Assembly: GCF_013705725.1 (NCBI RefSeq)
Contig: NZ_CP055481.1
Location: forward strand, 1,178,001 to 1,242,000
Length of the DNA: 64,000 bases
Source: Klebsiella sp. RHBSTW-00484
Lineage (GTDB): Bacteria; Pseudomonadota; Gammaproteobacteria; Enterobacterales; Enterobacteriaceae
Reading direction: 5' to 3'
Under the pieces are notes generated by a model, which made no database searches, was not told the origin of the DNA, and saw only the letters and a list, made by a program, of their open reading frames with translations. Within the stretch, counting starts at the first letter, position 1. The number at the start of each line of letters is the position of its first letter. A program made the translations under genes and the position numbers. Positions 35,694 through 44,942 of this stretch are shown in pieces.

Positions 35694-35772
35694 GTCGGGC
35701 GGCGGCTAGCGCCTTACCCGGCGGGGATTGTGAATTTCGTAGGCCCGGTAAGGCGCTAGACGCCACCGGGCA
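35694..35772. repeat. REP-like pair after lysA
   Basis: GTCGGGCGGCGGCTAGCG... and the inverted GTAGGCCCGGTAAGGCGC..., two REP-like palindromes between convergent lysA and the LacI-type gene. These units read CCCGGTAAGGCGCTAG rather than the CCCGGG form seen elsewhere. Confidence 0.72.
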
Positions 35773-35789
35773 ATTGCAACTTTAGCTAA

Positions 35790-36800
35790 TTATTTGTAAT
35801 ACGGCCCGGTCGTTACCGATTCGCGCAGTACCAGCGTACCGGTAAAAGGCGGGATCGTCTCAATCGGCTGATCGTTCGCCAGTTTGATCGCCTGATCGAT
35901 AGCGGTGGTTATCATGTTATCGATAGGTAGATAGACCGTGGACAGCCCCGGTTCCAGCCATTTTGCGCTCGGTGCGTCATCGAAACCGAACAGCGAAATA
36001 TCCTGCGGGATCCGCAGCCCAGCCTGATACAGCGCCTTCGAAGCGCCCAGCGCCATATCATCGTTACAGGAAAACAGCGCGCTAAACGGCGTCTTCTCTT
36101 CTAACAGTTCACGACACAGCTCATAGCCGCGGGTCATGGTGGAGTCGCCATACTTCACTTTGGCCGGATCCCACTCGATACCGTTTTTTTTCAGCGCATT
36201 ACGATAACCTTCCAGACGGGCTTTACCCGTCGGCGTGTGCATCGGCACGGTAATACAGGCGATATCGCGATGACCCTGGGTAATCAGGTACTCAACGGCC
36301 TGAAACGCCGCGTCCTGTTGTTCGAAGAACACGCAGATCTCTCGCGCCTGGCTGACGTCGCGGTTAATGACCACCAGCGGCATGTCGATGGACTCAATCA
36401 GCGACATGATTTTCTTTTCGCTCATATGGCGCGTGTAGAGCACGATGGCATCGCACTGGCGATCGGCCAGCATCTGCACCGCTTCTTCTTCACGTTCTGG
36501 CGCATCGTGGCCGTCGGTGACGATCAGCTGTTTGCCCCAGGCCTCCGTTTGTCGGGACGCCTGCTGTAGCAAGCGTCCGAAATAGAAACCATCAAAGGTG
36601 GAAACCACCAAACCGATGCTATTACTCGTGCGGTTCGCCAGCGAGCGGGCGAGAAAGTTAGGCCGATAGCCCAGCTCTTCCATCGCCTTAAAAACCTGTT
36701 GGCGGGTGCTCTCTTTCACCTGACCTGTGCCGTTCAACACGCGGGAAACCGTCGCTTTAGAGACGCCTGCGCGAATTGAGACATCCAGCATTGTTGCCAT
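35790..36800 (-). CDS. LacI-family regulator of the beta-glucoside locus
   Basis: A 336-residue LacI/GalR-family repressor: HTH MATMLDVSIRAGVSKATVSRVLNGTGQV, hinge RPNFLARSLANRTSNSIGLV, and a sugar-binding core ending TLVLRESVT. It looks AscG-like. It is divergent from the PTS-GH1 genes and probably controls them with a phospho-beta-glucoside or free sugar as inducer. The start at 36800 has AGGA about nine bases upstream; the frame extends to 36821. Confidence 0.83.
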   Translation of the reverse strand: MATMLDVSIRAGVSKATVSRVLNGTGQVKESTRQQVFKAMEELGYRPNFLARSLANRTSNSIGLVVSTFDGFYFGRLLQQASRQTEAWGKQLIVTDGHDAPEREEEAVQMLADRQCDAIVLYTRHMSEKKIMSLIESIDMPLVVINRDVSQAREICVFFEQQDAAFQAVEYLITQGHRDIACITVPMHTPTGKARLEGYRNALKKNGIEWDPAKVKYGDSTMTRGYELCRELLEEKTPFSALFSCNDDMALGASKALYQAGLRIPQDISLFGFDDAPSAKWLEPGLSTVYLPIDNMITTAIDQAIKLANDQPIETIPPFTGTLVLRESVTTGPYYK

Positions 36801-36940
36801 TCTTACGATTCCTGATATCACGTGGTAACGCGCAGTTTATCACAGACATTCAGGGGGATATGGCCTCAAGGCAGCGTAAAAAACTATCGCGATCACGCTT
36901 TTACAGGAATTGATCGTCTGAAAAAATCAAATGGCAAATG

Positions 36941-37037
36941 CGGTATGCCAATTTTGCGTTATTTGGAATGCCAGTAGAGAGGTTGCGAGCTTAGTCACAG
37001 AACTTTTTCTCACCAGTGATTATTTTTGGTATGCCAA
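36941..37037 (+). promoter_or_regulatory. Three TTGGTATGCCAA-type operator repeats
   Basis: GCGGTATGCCAAT (36940-36952), TTGGAATGCCAG (36963-36974) and TTGGTATGCCAA (37026-37037) are near-palindromic copies of one motif; centres are 23 and 63 bp apart. The motif resembles the UxuR/ExuR operator ATTGGTATACCAAT, and a UxuR-like GntR protein is encoded at 39935. The last copy is 58 bp before the PTS start. A LacI-type alternative is less likely, because the centre is not CG. Confidence 0.6.
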
Positions 37038-37094
37038 TAGGTGTTTGGCTGTACACCTGGTGCGCTAAAAGCCCTTAAACCTGAGGTATCCTCT

Positions 37095-38432
37095 ATGGCA
37101 TTGCAGGACAAACTGATCGACTCTCTGGGGAGTTTCGCCACGAAATTCAACAGCTATCGCTACATCATGGCAATAAAGTCTGCCTTTATTACCCTGATGC
37201 CAGTGATCATTGTCGGTGCCTTTTCGGTGCTGATCTCCAACATGGTGCTGGATCCTAAAAACGGACTGGCCAGTTTTCAGTCGCTCTCTTTTCTGGCGGC
37301 GCTAAAACCGATCACCAGCGCGATTAACTACGCGACGCTTAACTTTCTCAACATCGGTGCGGTCTTTCTTATCGGTATCGAGCTCGGGCGGATTAACGGT
37401 ATCAAGAGCCTGTTTCCTGGGCTGCTGGCGGTAATCTGTTTTATCTGCGTCACGCCGACCACCGTTGAAATGATGGTCGACGGGCAAATGCATGAAGTGA
37501 AAGATGTGCTGCTGCGCCAGTTCTCCGATACCCGCAGCTTGTTCCTCGGCATGTTTATCGCCATTCTGTCGGTGGAGATCTACTGCTGGCTGGAAGGGCG
37601 TAAGGGGCTGAAGATCAAGATGCCGGATACCGTACCGCCCAACGTATCGGCGTCGTTTTCCGCTCTGATCCCATCAATTATCACCACTACGCTGATTGCC
37701 ACCTTTGGCTTTATTTTTCATCAGACCACCGGCATGTATCTCTATGACGCGGTTTATCAAGTGGTGCAGCAGCCGCTGGAGCGCGTGGTACAAAGCCTGC
37801 CAGGGATCCTGCTGCTGATGTTCGTAGCGCAGCTGTTCTGGGTTATCGGCATACACGGTAACCAGATGATCAAACCGATCCGCGAGCCGCTGCTGCTGGG
37901 GGCGATCACCGTCAATATGAGCGCCTTTGAGCAGGGTAAAGAGGTGCCGAATATCATTACCATGCCGTTCTGGGATGTTTATATGAGCATCGGCGGTTCG
38001 GGGTTGACGATTGGTTTGTTGATTGCGGTGATGATCGGCACGAAACGCAAAGAGATGAAAGAGATCGCCAAACTGTCGATTGGTCCCGGGCTGTTCAATA
38101 TCAACGAGCCGGTGATTTTCGGCATGCCGATCATGCTCAACCCGATCCTCGCGATCCCCTTTATTATCACTCCGCTGGTGACCGGCAGCATCGGTTACTT
38201 CGCCACCGCAGCCGGTTTTGCCGGTAAAGCGGTGGTGATGGTGCCGTGGACCACGCCGCCGCTGATTAACGCCTGGCTCTCTACGGCGGGCTCGATGGGC
38301 GCGGTGGTAACGCAGCTTATCTGTATCGTAACCGCGGTGCTTATCTACCTGCCGTTCGTCAAAATTGCCTCCCGCCGTGCGGACACCGCTCAGCGCCAGG
38401 CGGAAAACGCGCAAGTCAGCCAAAACGCATGA
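37095..38432 (+). CDS. PTS cellobiose/beta-glucoside EIIC permease
   Basis: A 445-residue CelB-like EIIC of the Lac family, the membrane channel that phosphorylates and imports beta-glucosides. It has about ten helices; FNINEPVIFGMPIMLNPILAIPFI carries the conserved NEPxxFGxP sugar site. ATG 37095 (MALQDKLID) has GAGGT upstream; an earlier in-frame start at 37041 would overlap the operator region. No EIIA or EIIB gene lies nearby, so it must borrow these from another system. Confidence 0.88.
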   Translation: MALQDKLIDSLGSFATKFNSYRYIMAIKSAFITLMPVIIVGAFSVLISNMVLDPKNGLASFQSLSFLAALKPITSAINYATLNFLNIGAVFLIGIELGRINGIKSLFPGLLAVICFICVTPTTVEMMVDGQMHEVKDVLLRQFSDTRSLFLGMFIAILSVEIYCWLEGRKGLKIKMPDTVPPNVSASFSALIPSIITTTLIATFGFIFHQTTGMYLYDAVYQVVQQPLERVVQSLPGILLLMFVAQLFWVIGIHGNQMIKPIREPLLLGAITVNMSAFEQGKEVPNIITMPFWDVYMSIGGSGLTIGLLIAVMIGTKRKEMKEIAKLSIGPGLFNINEPVIFGMPIMLNPILAIPFIITPLVTGSIGYFATAAGFAGKAVVMVPWTTPPLINAWLSTAGSMGAVVTQLICIVTAVLIYLPFVKIASRRADTAQRQAENAQVSQNA

Positions 38433-38439
38433 GGACACT

Positions 38440-39867
38440 ATGAGCACAGTAAGGATGGCGATTCCCCACGACTTTATCCTCGGTGCTGCCGCTTCGGCAT
38501 GGCAAACCGAGGGCTGGAGCGGCAAGCAAGAGGGCCAGGATTCATGGCCGGATCTCTGGTACAAGAACGACCGCCACGTCTGGCATAACGGCTATGGTCC
38601 GGCGGTAGCGACCGATTTTATCAATCGCTTTCGCGAAGATGTGCAGTTGATGAAGCTGGCGGGCCTGACCCATTACCGGACCTCAATCAACTGGTCGCGC
38701 TTTCTCATCGACTATGAAAACGTCACTGTCGATGAAGCGTATGCGACGTATTACGACCAGTTGTTTGATGAGCTGCTGGCGAACGGCATTGAGCCGATGA
38801 TCTGCCTTGAGCACTATGAACTCCCGGGCTATTTGCTGGAGCAGTACGGCGGCTGGGCATCGAAAAAAGTGGTGGAGCTGTTTGTGCAGTACGTAGAGAA
38901 GGTTTTTGCCCGTTATCACCACAAGGTGACGCGCTGGTTTACCTTCAATGAGCCGATTGTGGTGCAGACCCGGGTTTACCTGGATGCGCTGCGCTGGCCC
39001 TACGAACAGAACACCGGTACCTGGATGCAGTGGAATCACCACAAAGTGCTGGCGACGGCGAAAGTGGTCAGGCTGTTTCGCGAGAAGGGCTATCGCGGTA
39101 CGGTAGGTTGTATTCTCAACCCGGAGGTCACTTATCCGCGTTCCAGAGCGCCCCATGACGTGCGCGCCGCCGAAATCTACGATCTGTTTTATAACCGAGT
39201 ATTCCTCGATCCGCTGGTTCACGGTGAATACCCGCCGGAGCTGTTTACCCTGCTCGAACAGCATGATGTTGCCTGGGATTATCATGCGCAAGAGCTGGCA
39301 ATAATCCGTGAAAACACCATCGATGAGCTGGGGATTAATCTCTACTACCCACATCGCGTTAAGGCCCCGTCGCGCGCCTGGCACCCGCAAACGCCATTCC
39401 ATCCGGCTTACTATTATGAGCCCTTTGAACTTCCGGGACGGAAGATGAACAGCTCCCGCGGTTGGGAAATCTATCCGCAAATCGTTTTTGATATGGCGAT
39501 GCGCATCAAACAGGATTATCGCAATATCCCGTGGTTTGTGGCGGAAAGCGGTATGGGCGTGGAGAACGAAGGGCAGTTTCGTAACAGCGAAGGCACCATC
39601 GCTGACGACTACCGCATTCGATTTATCAGCGAGCATCTGTGGCAAACCCTGCGCGCGCGCGAAGCGGGGGCCAACTGTCACGGCTATATGCTGTGGGCGT
39701 TTACTGACAACGTTTCGCCGATGAACGCCTTCAAAAATCGCTACGGTCTGATTGAAATCGATCTGCAAAATAACCGGGCGCGACGACCGAAGGCTTCCGC
39801 CAGCTGGTTCCGTCAACTGCGGGAGAGTCGTGAGTTAACGCTGGATATTGACGATGAGTGGCGCTAG
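38440..39867 (+). CDS. GH1 6-phospho-beta-glucosidase/galactosidase
   Basis: A 475-residue GH1 enzyme that would hydrolyse the phosphorylated disaccharide delivered by the EIIC. The acid/base Glu is in WFTFNEPIV (about residue 171) and the nucleophile Glu in WFVAESGMG (about 368; most family members read ENG). ATG 38440 follows GAGGA (38431-38435), eight bases after the EIIC stop. Sugar specificity cannot be read with certainty. Confidence 0.88.
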   Translation: MSTVRMAIPHDFILGAAASAWQTEGWSGKQEGQDSWPDLWYKNDRHVWHNGYGPAVATDFINRFREDVQLMKLAGLTHYRTSINWSRFLIDYENVTVDEAYATYYDQLFDELLANGIEPMICLEHYELPGYLLEQYGGWASKKVVELFVQYVEKVFARYHHKVTRWFTFNEPIVVQTRVYLDALRWPYEQNTGTWMQWNHHKVLATAKVVRLFREKGYRGTVGCILNPEVTYPRSRAPHDVRAAEIYDLFYNRVFLDPLVHGEYPPELFTLLEQHDVAWDYHAQELAIIRENTIDELGINLYYPHRVKAPSRAWHPQTPFHPAYYYEPFELPGRKMNSSRGWEIYPQIVFDMAMRIKQDYRNIPWFVAESGMGVENEGQFRNSEGTIADDYRIRFISEHLWQTLRAREAGANCHGYMLWAFTDNVSPMNAFKNRYGLIEIDLQNNRARRPKASASWFRQLRESRELTLDIDDEWR

Positions 39868-39934
39868 CCGGGCTTAAATTTTGCTAAGATAGCGCCGATA
39901 TTGACTCGCAGGCTCAAAACGCACAGGTGATATT

Positions 39935-40708
39935 GTGGAGAAGGCTATCATTCCGCCGGAAAAGAAACCCTACCAGGAAATTGGTGATGATTTACGCGCA
40001 CAGATTGCGCAGGGGCGCTATCCCATCGGGTCGCGCCTGCCGCCGGAACGCAATATCGCCGAAACCTACGGTGTGAGCCGGACGATAGTCCGCGAAGCGC
40101 TGCTGATGCTGGAGCTGCAGGGGACTGTCGATATTCGCCAGGGCTCTGGGGTGTACGTTATGCGCATTCCGCATGAGGACGATAGCGAGGAAGAACAGAT
40201 GCTGAGCAGCGACGTCGGGCCGTTTGAAATCCTGCAGGCCCGCCAGCTGCTGGAGAGCAACATCGCCGCTTTTGCCGCCAAAATGGCTACCCGCGCCGAT
40301 ATCGATAATCTGAAAAGGATCATCGAACAGGAGCAACGGGCCATCGCCGCTAACGACACCACTCAGGACAACGCCCGACTGTTTCACCTGTTGCTGGCCG
40401 GAGCGACGCAAAACCAGATGCTGCTGGCGACGGTTGAGCGCATCTGGCTGCAAATGGACAGCAGCCCGCTGTGGCAGCAGTTCAACGTGCATATCGCCAG
40501 CCGCGCTTATCGCCTGAAGTGGCTTGGCGACCGGCAAACGCTCCTCGCCGCCCTGCGCCGTCGCGACGTGATGGGGGCCTGGCAGGCGATGTGGCAGCAT
40601 CTCGAAAATGTGAAAAATAGCCTGCTGGAGCTTTCCGATGAAGACGCGCCGGACTTCGACGGCTATCTGTTTGAGTCGGTGCCGATTTTTCAGGGAAAGC
40701 TGGTGTGA
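39935..40708 (+). CDS. GntR/FadR-family regulator, UxuR-like
   Basis: A 257-residue regulator with a GntR winged HTH (residues 12-75: PYQEIGDDLRAQI...RLPPERNIAETYGVSRTIVREAL) and an FCD domain. It resembles UxuR/ExuR: GPFEILQARQLLESNIAAFAAKMATR, SRAYRLKWLGDRQTLLAAL, MWQHLENVKNSLLELS and FDGYLFESVP. It uses a GTG start with AGGTGA five bases upstream. It sits after GH1, so it may autoregulate the locus through the TTGGTATGCCAA motifs. The effector may be a uronate or glycoside. Confidence 0.85.
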   Translation: MEKAIIPPEKKPYQEIGDDLRAQIAQGRYPIGSRLPPERNIAETYGVSRTIVREALLMLELQGTVDIRQGSGVYVMRIPHEDDSEEEQMLSSDVGPFEILQARQLLESNIAAFAAKMATRADIDNLKRIIEQEQRAIAANDTTQDNARLFHLLLAGATQNQMLLATVERIWLQMDSSPLWQQFNVHIASRAYRLKWLGDRQTLLAALRRRDVMGAWQAMWQHLENVKNSLLELSDEDAPDFDGYLFESVPIFQGKLV

Positions 40709-41184
40709 TTATTCAGCCTCTTTACGCCGGGGTGCAGCACGCCGAGCAGGTGACGGAGTGGCTGTGGCAGGCGTTTGGCGGCGATACGCTGCCGCAGGCC
40801 TTTTTCGCCAGCATCGTTGAACACAGCCAGACGCCCGGTGCGCTGCCACTTACTTTTATTGCTGTTGAAGATGGGAAACTGCTGGCAACCGTTGGGCTAT
40901 GGCGCTGCGACTTAATCAGCCGTCAGGACCTGTATCCGTGGATGGCGGCGCTGTACGTTGCGCCAGAGGCGCGCGGGAAGGGGCTGGCAGGAAAGCTACA
41001 GCAGCACGTTATCGAATATGCCCGGACGCTGGGTTATTGCGAGCTGTTTCTCTACTCCGCTTGCCGCGATTTTTATGAACGTTTTGGCTGGCAATATATC
41101 GGCGATGGCCTGGATTATCCGGCCACCGCCGTCAGTTTATACCGCTACGATTTGTCGCCATCAAGCGGCGCGATCACCGAATGA
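40705..41184 (+). CDS. GNAT-family N-acetyltransferase
   Basis: A 159-residue acetyltransferase: acetyl-CoA loop in MAALYVAPEARGKGLAGKLQQHVIEYA (the R-x-x-G-x-G/A pattern) and C-terminal FLYSACRDFYERFGWQYIGDG. It begins with GTG overlapping the UxuR-like stop codon (GTGA), so it is translationally coupled. The last 40 bases overlap the 3' end of galR on the other strand. Substrate unknown. Confidence 0.8.
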   Translation: MIIQPLYAGVQHAEQVTEWLWQAFGGDTLPQAFFASIVEHSQTPGALPLTFIAVEDGKLLATVGLWRCDLISRQDLYPWMAALYVAPEARGKGLAGKLQQHVIEYARTLGYCELFLYSACRDFYERFGWQYIGDGLDYPATAVSLYRYDLSPSSGAITE

Positions 41185-42161
41185 CGGCGGACCAGCGTCG
41201 GGCTGAAAAGGTGGGTAATTTCTGGCGGCGGACGATGTTCCGCCAGCGCTAACGCCAGTTCGGCAGCCTGAGTCGCCATGGTCACTATCGGGTAGCGCAC
41301 GGTGGTCAGACGCGGGCGCACGTAGCGCGAAATCAACACATCATCAAAGCCAATCAGCGAAATCTCACGCGGCACATCAATACCGTTATCGTTTAACACG
41401 CCCATCGCACCAGCGGCCATCGAGTCGTTATAGCAGGCCACGGCGCTAAAGTTTCGCCCGCGCCCCATCAGCTCGGTCATCGCCAGTTCGCCGCCGCTCT
41501 CGTCGGGTTCTGCGAACGTCACCAGCCGGTCGTTGCACGGCAGACCGCTCTCTTTTAAGGCATCGTAATACCCTTGCAGACGATCTTCGGCATCAGAAAT
41601 GGCGTGGTTGGAGCACAGGTAGCCAATGCGTGTGTGCCCTTGTTGAATCAGATGGCGGGTCGCCAGCCATGCGCCGTAGCGGTCGTCCAACGCCACGCAG
41701 CGCTGCTCGAAGCCGGGTAAAATACGGTTGATTAATACCATGCCGGGAATTTGTTTCATCAGCGAGGCCAGTTCGTCATCAGGGATGATTTTGGCGTGAA
41801 CGACCAGCGCGGCACAACGATGGCGAATCAGTTGTTCAATCGCCTGGCGCTCTTTATGGACGCTGTGATAGCCGTTACCGATCAGCAAAAAATTGCCGGT
41901 ATTGTAGGCCACCTGTTCGACGGCCTTGACCATCGCGCCGAAGAAGGGGTCGGAAACATCGCCCACCACCAGACCGACGGTTTCCGTTGACTGCTGCGCC
42001 AGCGCGCGGGCGTTGGCGTTTGGATGATAATTTAACGTTTCCATTGCCGCGCCTACCGACTGGCGAGAGGCTTCGCTGGCTTTTGGTGAGTTGTTGATAA
42101 CGCGGGAGACGGTAGCGACAGAAACTCCTGCGAGTCGGGCTACATCCTTTATAGTCGCCAT
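41145..42161 (-). CDS. galR: Galactose repressor GalR
   Basis: A 338-residue LacI-family repressor nearly identical to E. coli GalR: MATIKDVARLAGVSVATVSRVINNSPKASEASR, HPNANARALAQQSTETVGLVVGDVSDPFFGAMVKAVEQVAYNTGNFLLIGNGYH, and SLIGFDDVLISRYVRPRLTTVRYP (excerpts). It represses gal transport and catabolic genes; galactose is the inducer. The C-terminus is a few residues shorter than in E. coli (ends IAPLDGDKS). Its 3' end overlaps the GNAT gene by 40 bases. Confidence 0.96.
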   Translation of the reverse strand: MATIKDVARLAGVSVATVSRVINNSPKASEASRQSVGAAMETLNYHPNANARALAQQSTETVGLVVGDVSDPFFGAMVKAVEQVAYNTGNFLLIGNGYHSVHKERQAIEQLIRHRCAALVVHAKIIPDDELASLMKQIPGMVLINRILPGFEQRCVALDDRYGAWLATRHLIQQGHTRIGYLCSNHAISDAEDRLQGYYDALKESGLPCNDRLVTFAEPDESGGELAMTELMGRGRNFSAVACYNDSMAAGAMGVLNDNGIDVPREISLIGFDDVLISRYVRPRLTTVRYPIVTMATQAAELALALAEHRPPPEITHLFSPTLVRRHSVIAPLDGDKS

Positions 42162-42176
42162 ACCAGGCCTTTTAGG

Positions 42177-42188
42177 GTAAACGCTTAC
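42177..42188 (-). promoter_or_regulatory. GalR-type operator at galR
   Basis: GTAAACGCTTAC is a near-perfect palindrome of the GalR/GalS operator type, 16-27 bp upstream of the galR start. This suggests autoregulation. Confidence 0.55.
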
Positions 42189-42408
42189 ATATCGGTTATG
42201 TTACGGGAAAGTGCGGCAGATTCAAGGCTCGGTACTATTGGGTTAGCGCAATTGTGATGCAGATTAGCCTTGCTGGTGAAAAAGTTACCCACAGGCATTC
42301 TGACGAATGATACAGGAAGGGATAATTCACACCTTTGCTTACACTTTGCGATTAGCTGTTGCGAATGTTCGCTGGTTTACCCATTCAGGGCATTGATATT
42401 CTGGTTAT

Positions 42409-42490
42409 CCCAGAGGTATTGATAGGTGGAGTCGACTTCAGGTTGACTACTCTAATTACACCAGCCTGCGCAGATGCGCAGGTTTTTTTT
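42409..42490 (+). ncRNA. omrB: OmrB small RNA
   Basis: The 82-nt sequence begins CCCAGAGGTATTGATAGGTG, the conserved seed of OmrA/B, and ends with the stem CCTGCGCAGATGCGCAGG and eight T residues. The middle (GAGTCGACTTCAGGTTGACT) matches OmrB rather than OmrA. In enterobacteria OmrB is induced by OmpR and, with Hfq, lowers outer-membrane proteins such as TonB receptors, OmpT and CsgD. The location next to aas and galR is as in E. coli. Confidence 0.95.
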
Positions 42491-42608
42491 TACCCGCCGT
42501 TAGCCATTGTTACAGTTACCGAAAATAGCAATAACTGGTTGCACTTAGGCTCATTCCCTTGCGTTTTATGACTGGTATCGGTGGGTGAAAAAACGAGACA
42601 ATCAGGAT

Positions 42609-42696
42609 CCCAGAGGTATTGATAGGTGAGTTTTTTAAGTACGCTTTTCGTACTGATTATCTTGCACCGACCTGCGCAGATGCGCAGGTTTTTTTT
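42609..42696 (+). ncRNA. omrA: OmrA small RNA
   Basis: The 88-nt sequence shares the first 20 nt with OmrB (CCCAGAGGTATTGATAGGTG) and the terminator CCTGCGCAGATGCGCAGG plus T8. The middle has GTACGCTTTTCGTACTG, the OmrA internal stem-loop. It is a tandem paralogue 200 bp from OmrB. It keeps the 5' seed that pairs with target mRNAs. Confidence 0.95.
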
Positions 42697-42782
42697 GCTC
42701 TGAATTCCGCTACCTATACTGCATTTTCCATGCCTTCTCGTGTAACCTGCTTTGACTGATTAACCGGTCAAACGGAGTTGTT

Positions 42783-44942
42783 ATGCTTTTAGGATTTTTT
42801 AGACTGCTATTCAAAGGATTGTACCGGGTAAAGCTAACCGGTGACACGCAGGCGCTGTACCAGCAAAAGGTACTGATTACGCCAAACCACGTCTCATTTC
42901 TTGATGGCGTACTGCTGGCTCTCTTCTTGCCAGTGCGCCCCGTCTTTGCGGTGTACTCCTCGATTACCGATCGCTGGTTTATGCGTGCGCTAAAGCCAAT
43001 TATTGATTTCGTCCCGCTGGACCCGACCAAACCGATGTCAATCAAGCATCTGGTGCGCCTGATTGAACAGGGGCGTCCGGTGGTGATTTTCCCGGAAGGG
43101 CGGATCTCGGTGAGCGGCTCGTTGATGAAAATTTATGACGGCGCAGCCTTTGTGGCGGCGAAGTCGCAGGCGACGATTGTGCCGCTGCGAATAGAAGGTG
43201 CTGAACTCACGCCCTTTAGTCGCCTGAAGGGCTTGGTTAAGCGCCGCCTGTTCCCGCGCATTCAGTTGCATGTACTGCCACCGACGCATCTGGTGATGCC
43301 GGATGCGCCGCGCGCCCGCGACCGGCGTAAAATCGCCGGTGAAATGTTGCATCAAATCATGATGGAAGCGCGGATGGCGGTGCGCCCGCGCGAAACGCTG
43401 TATGAGGCGCTGCTGGCGGCTCAGGACCGTTACGGCGCGCGCAAAAACTGCGTGGAAGATATTAATTTTCAGCCGGACACCTACCGTAAACTGCTGACCA
43501 AAACGCTGTTTGTGGCGCGTATTCTGGAAAAATACAGCGCGCAGGGCGAAAAAATCGGCCTGATGTTACCGAATGCCGGGATTAGCGCGGCGGTGATTTT
43601 TGGCGCTATCGCCCGTGGGCGCATTCCGGCGATGATGAACTACACCGCCGGGATAAAAGGCCTGAGCAGCGCCATTACCGCTGCGGAAATCAAAACCGTA
43701 TTTACCTCTCGTACCTTCCTCGACAAAGGTAAACTCTGGCATCTGCCGGAGCAACTGACTCAGGTGCGCTGGGTATTCCTCGAAGATTTAAAAGGTGACG
43801 TCACCGCTGCCGATAAGCTGTGGATTTTCAGTCGCTTGCTGATGCCGAAGCTGGCGCAGGTTAAGCAGCAGCCGGAAGACGCGGCGATGGTTCTGTTTAC
43901 CTCCGGCTCGGAAGGCAACCCGAAAGGGGTGGTGCATAGCCACAAGAGCCTGCTGGCCAACGTTGAGCAGATTAAAACCATCGCTGACTTCACCGCCAAC
44001 GACCGCTTCATGTCGGCATTGCCGCTGTTCCACTCCTTTGGCCTGACAGTGGGCCTGTTGACGCCGCTGTTTACCGGCGCAGAAGTCTTTCTCTATCCCA
44101 GCCCGCTGCATTACCGCGTGGTGCCGGAGCTGGTGTACGACCGCAACTGTACGGTGCTGTTCGGCACCTCGACCTTCCTCGCCAACTACGCCCGCTTCGC
44201 TAATCCGTATGATTTTTATCGCCTGCGTTACGTTGTCGCCGGGGCAGAGAAGCTGCAGGAAAGCACGAAGCAGATCTGGCAGGACAAGTTCGGCCTGCGC
44301 ATTCTTGAAGGCTACGGTGTCACCGAATGCGCGCCGGTCGTCTCAATTAACGTGCCAATGGCGGCGAAAGTGGGCACCGTTGGCCGCATTTTGCCTGGCA
44401 TGGACGCCCGTCTGCTGGCGATGCCTGGTATTGAAGAGGGGGGCCGTTTACAGCTCAAAGGCCCGAATATCATGAAAGGCTATCTGCGGGTAGAAAACCC
44501 TGGCGTGCTGGAAGCACCGACGGCGGAAAATCAGCACGGCGAAGTGGAAACCGGCTGGTATGACACCGGGGATATCGTCGGCTTTGATGAGCAAGGCTAT
44601 GTGCGAATTCAGGGCCGTGCCAAGCGCTTTGCCAAAATCGCTGGTGAGATGGTGTCGCTGGAGATGGTCGAGCAGCTGGCGCTGGCGATTTCGCCGGACA
44701 AAATGCACGGCACGGCGATTAAACAAGATGCCAGCAAGGGCGAGGCGCTGGTGCTGTTTACCACCGATAATGAACTGAATCGTGAAAAACTGCTGCGCTA
44801 TGCCCGTGAACACGGCGTGCCGGAGCTGGCGGTACCGCGCGACATTCGCTGGCTTAAGCAGCTCCCGTTATTGGGCAGCGGCAAGCCGGACTTTGTCACC
44901 CTCAAAGGTATGGTAGAACAGACGGAACATTCCCATGAGTGA
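42783..44942 (+). CDS. aas: Bifunctional 2-acyl-GPE acyltransferase / acyl-ACP synthetase Aas
   Basis: A 719-residue inner-membrane enzyme that re-acylates lysophosphatidylethanolamine. Residues 1-200 are a PlsC-type acyltransferase ([10 protein letters not shown]4D motif, FPEGRIS). Residues about 230-719 are an AMP-binding acyl-ACP synthetase ([65 protein letters not shown]). The lplT gene overlaps its last eight bases. Confidence 0.97.
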   Translation: MLLGFFRLLFKGLYRVKLTGDTQALYQQKVLITPNHVSFLDGVLLALFLPVRPVFAVYSSITDRWFMRALKPIIDFVPLDPTKPMSIKHLVRLIEQGRPVVIFPEGRISVSGSLMKIYDGAAFVAAKSQATIVPLRIEGAELTPFSRLKGLVKRRLFPRIQLHVLPPTHLVMPDAPRARDRRKIAGEMLHQIMMEARMAVRPRETLYEALLAAQDRYGARKNCVEDINFQPDTYRKLLTKTLFVARILEKYSAQGEKIGLMLPNAGISAAVIFGAIARGRIPAMMNYTAGIKGLSSAITAAEIKTVFTSRTFLDKGKLWHLPEQLTQVRWVFLEDLKGDVTAADKLWIFSRLLMPKLAQVKQQPEDAAMVLFTSGSEGNPKGVVHSHKSLLANVEQIKTIADFTANDRFMSALPLFHSFGLTVGLLTPLFTGAEVFLYPSPLHYRVVPELVYDRNCTVLFGTSTFLANYARFANPYDFYRLRYVVAGAEKLQESTKQIWQDKFGLRILEGYGVTECAPVVSINVPMAAKVGTVGRILPGMDARLLAMPGIEEGGRLQLKGPNIMKGYLRVENPGVLEAPTAENQHGEVETGWYDTGDIVGFDEQGYVRIQGRAKRFAKIAGEMVSLEMVEQLALAISPDKMHGTAIKQDASKGEALVLFTTDNELNREKLLRYAREHGVPELAVPRDIRWLKQLPLLGSGKPDFVTLKGMVEQTEHSHE

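Noticed and set aside
38683..39816. 377-codon open frame antisense to the GH1 gene
   Set aside because: It overlaps completely with the GH1 gene that has both catalytic motifs. No start signal or domain is recognisable.
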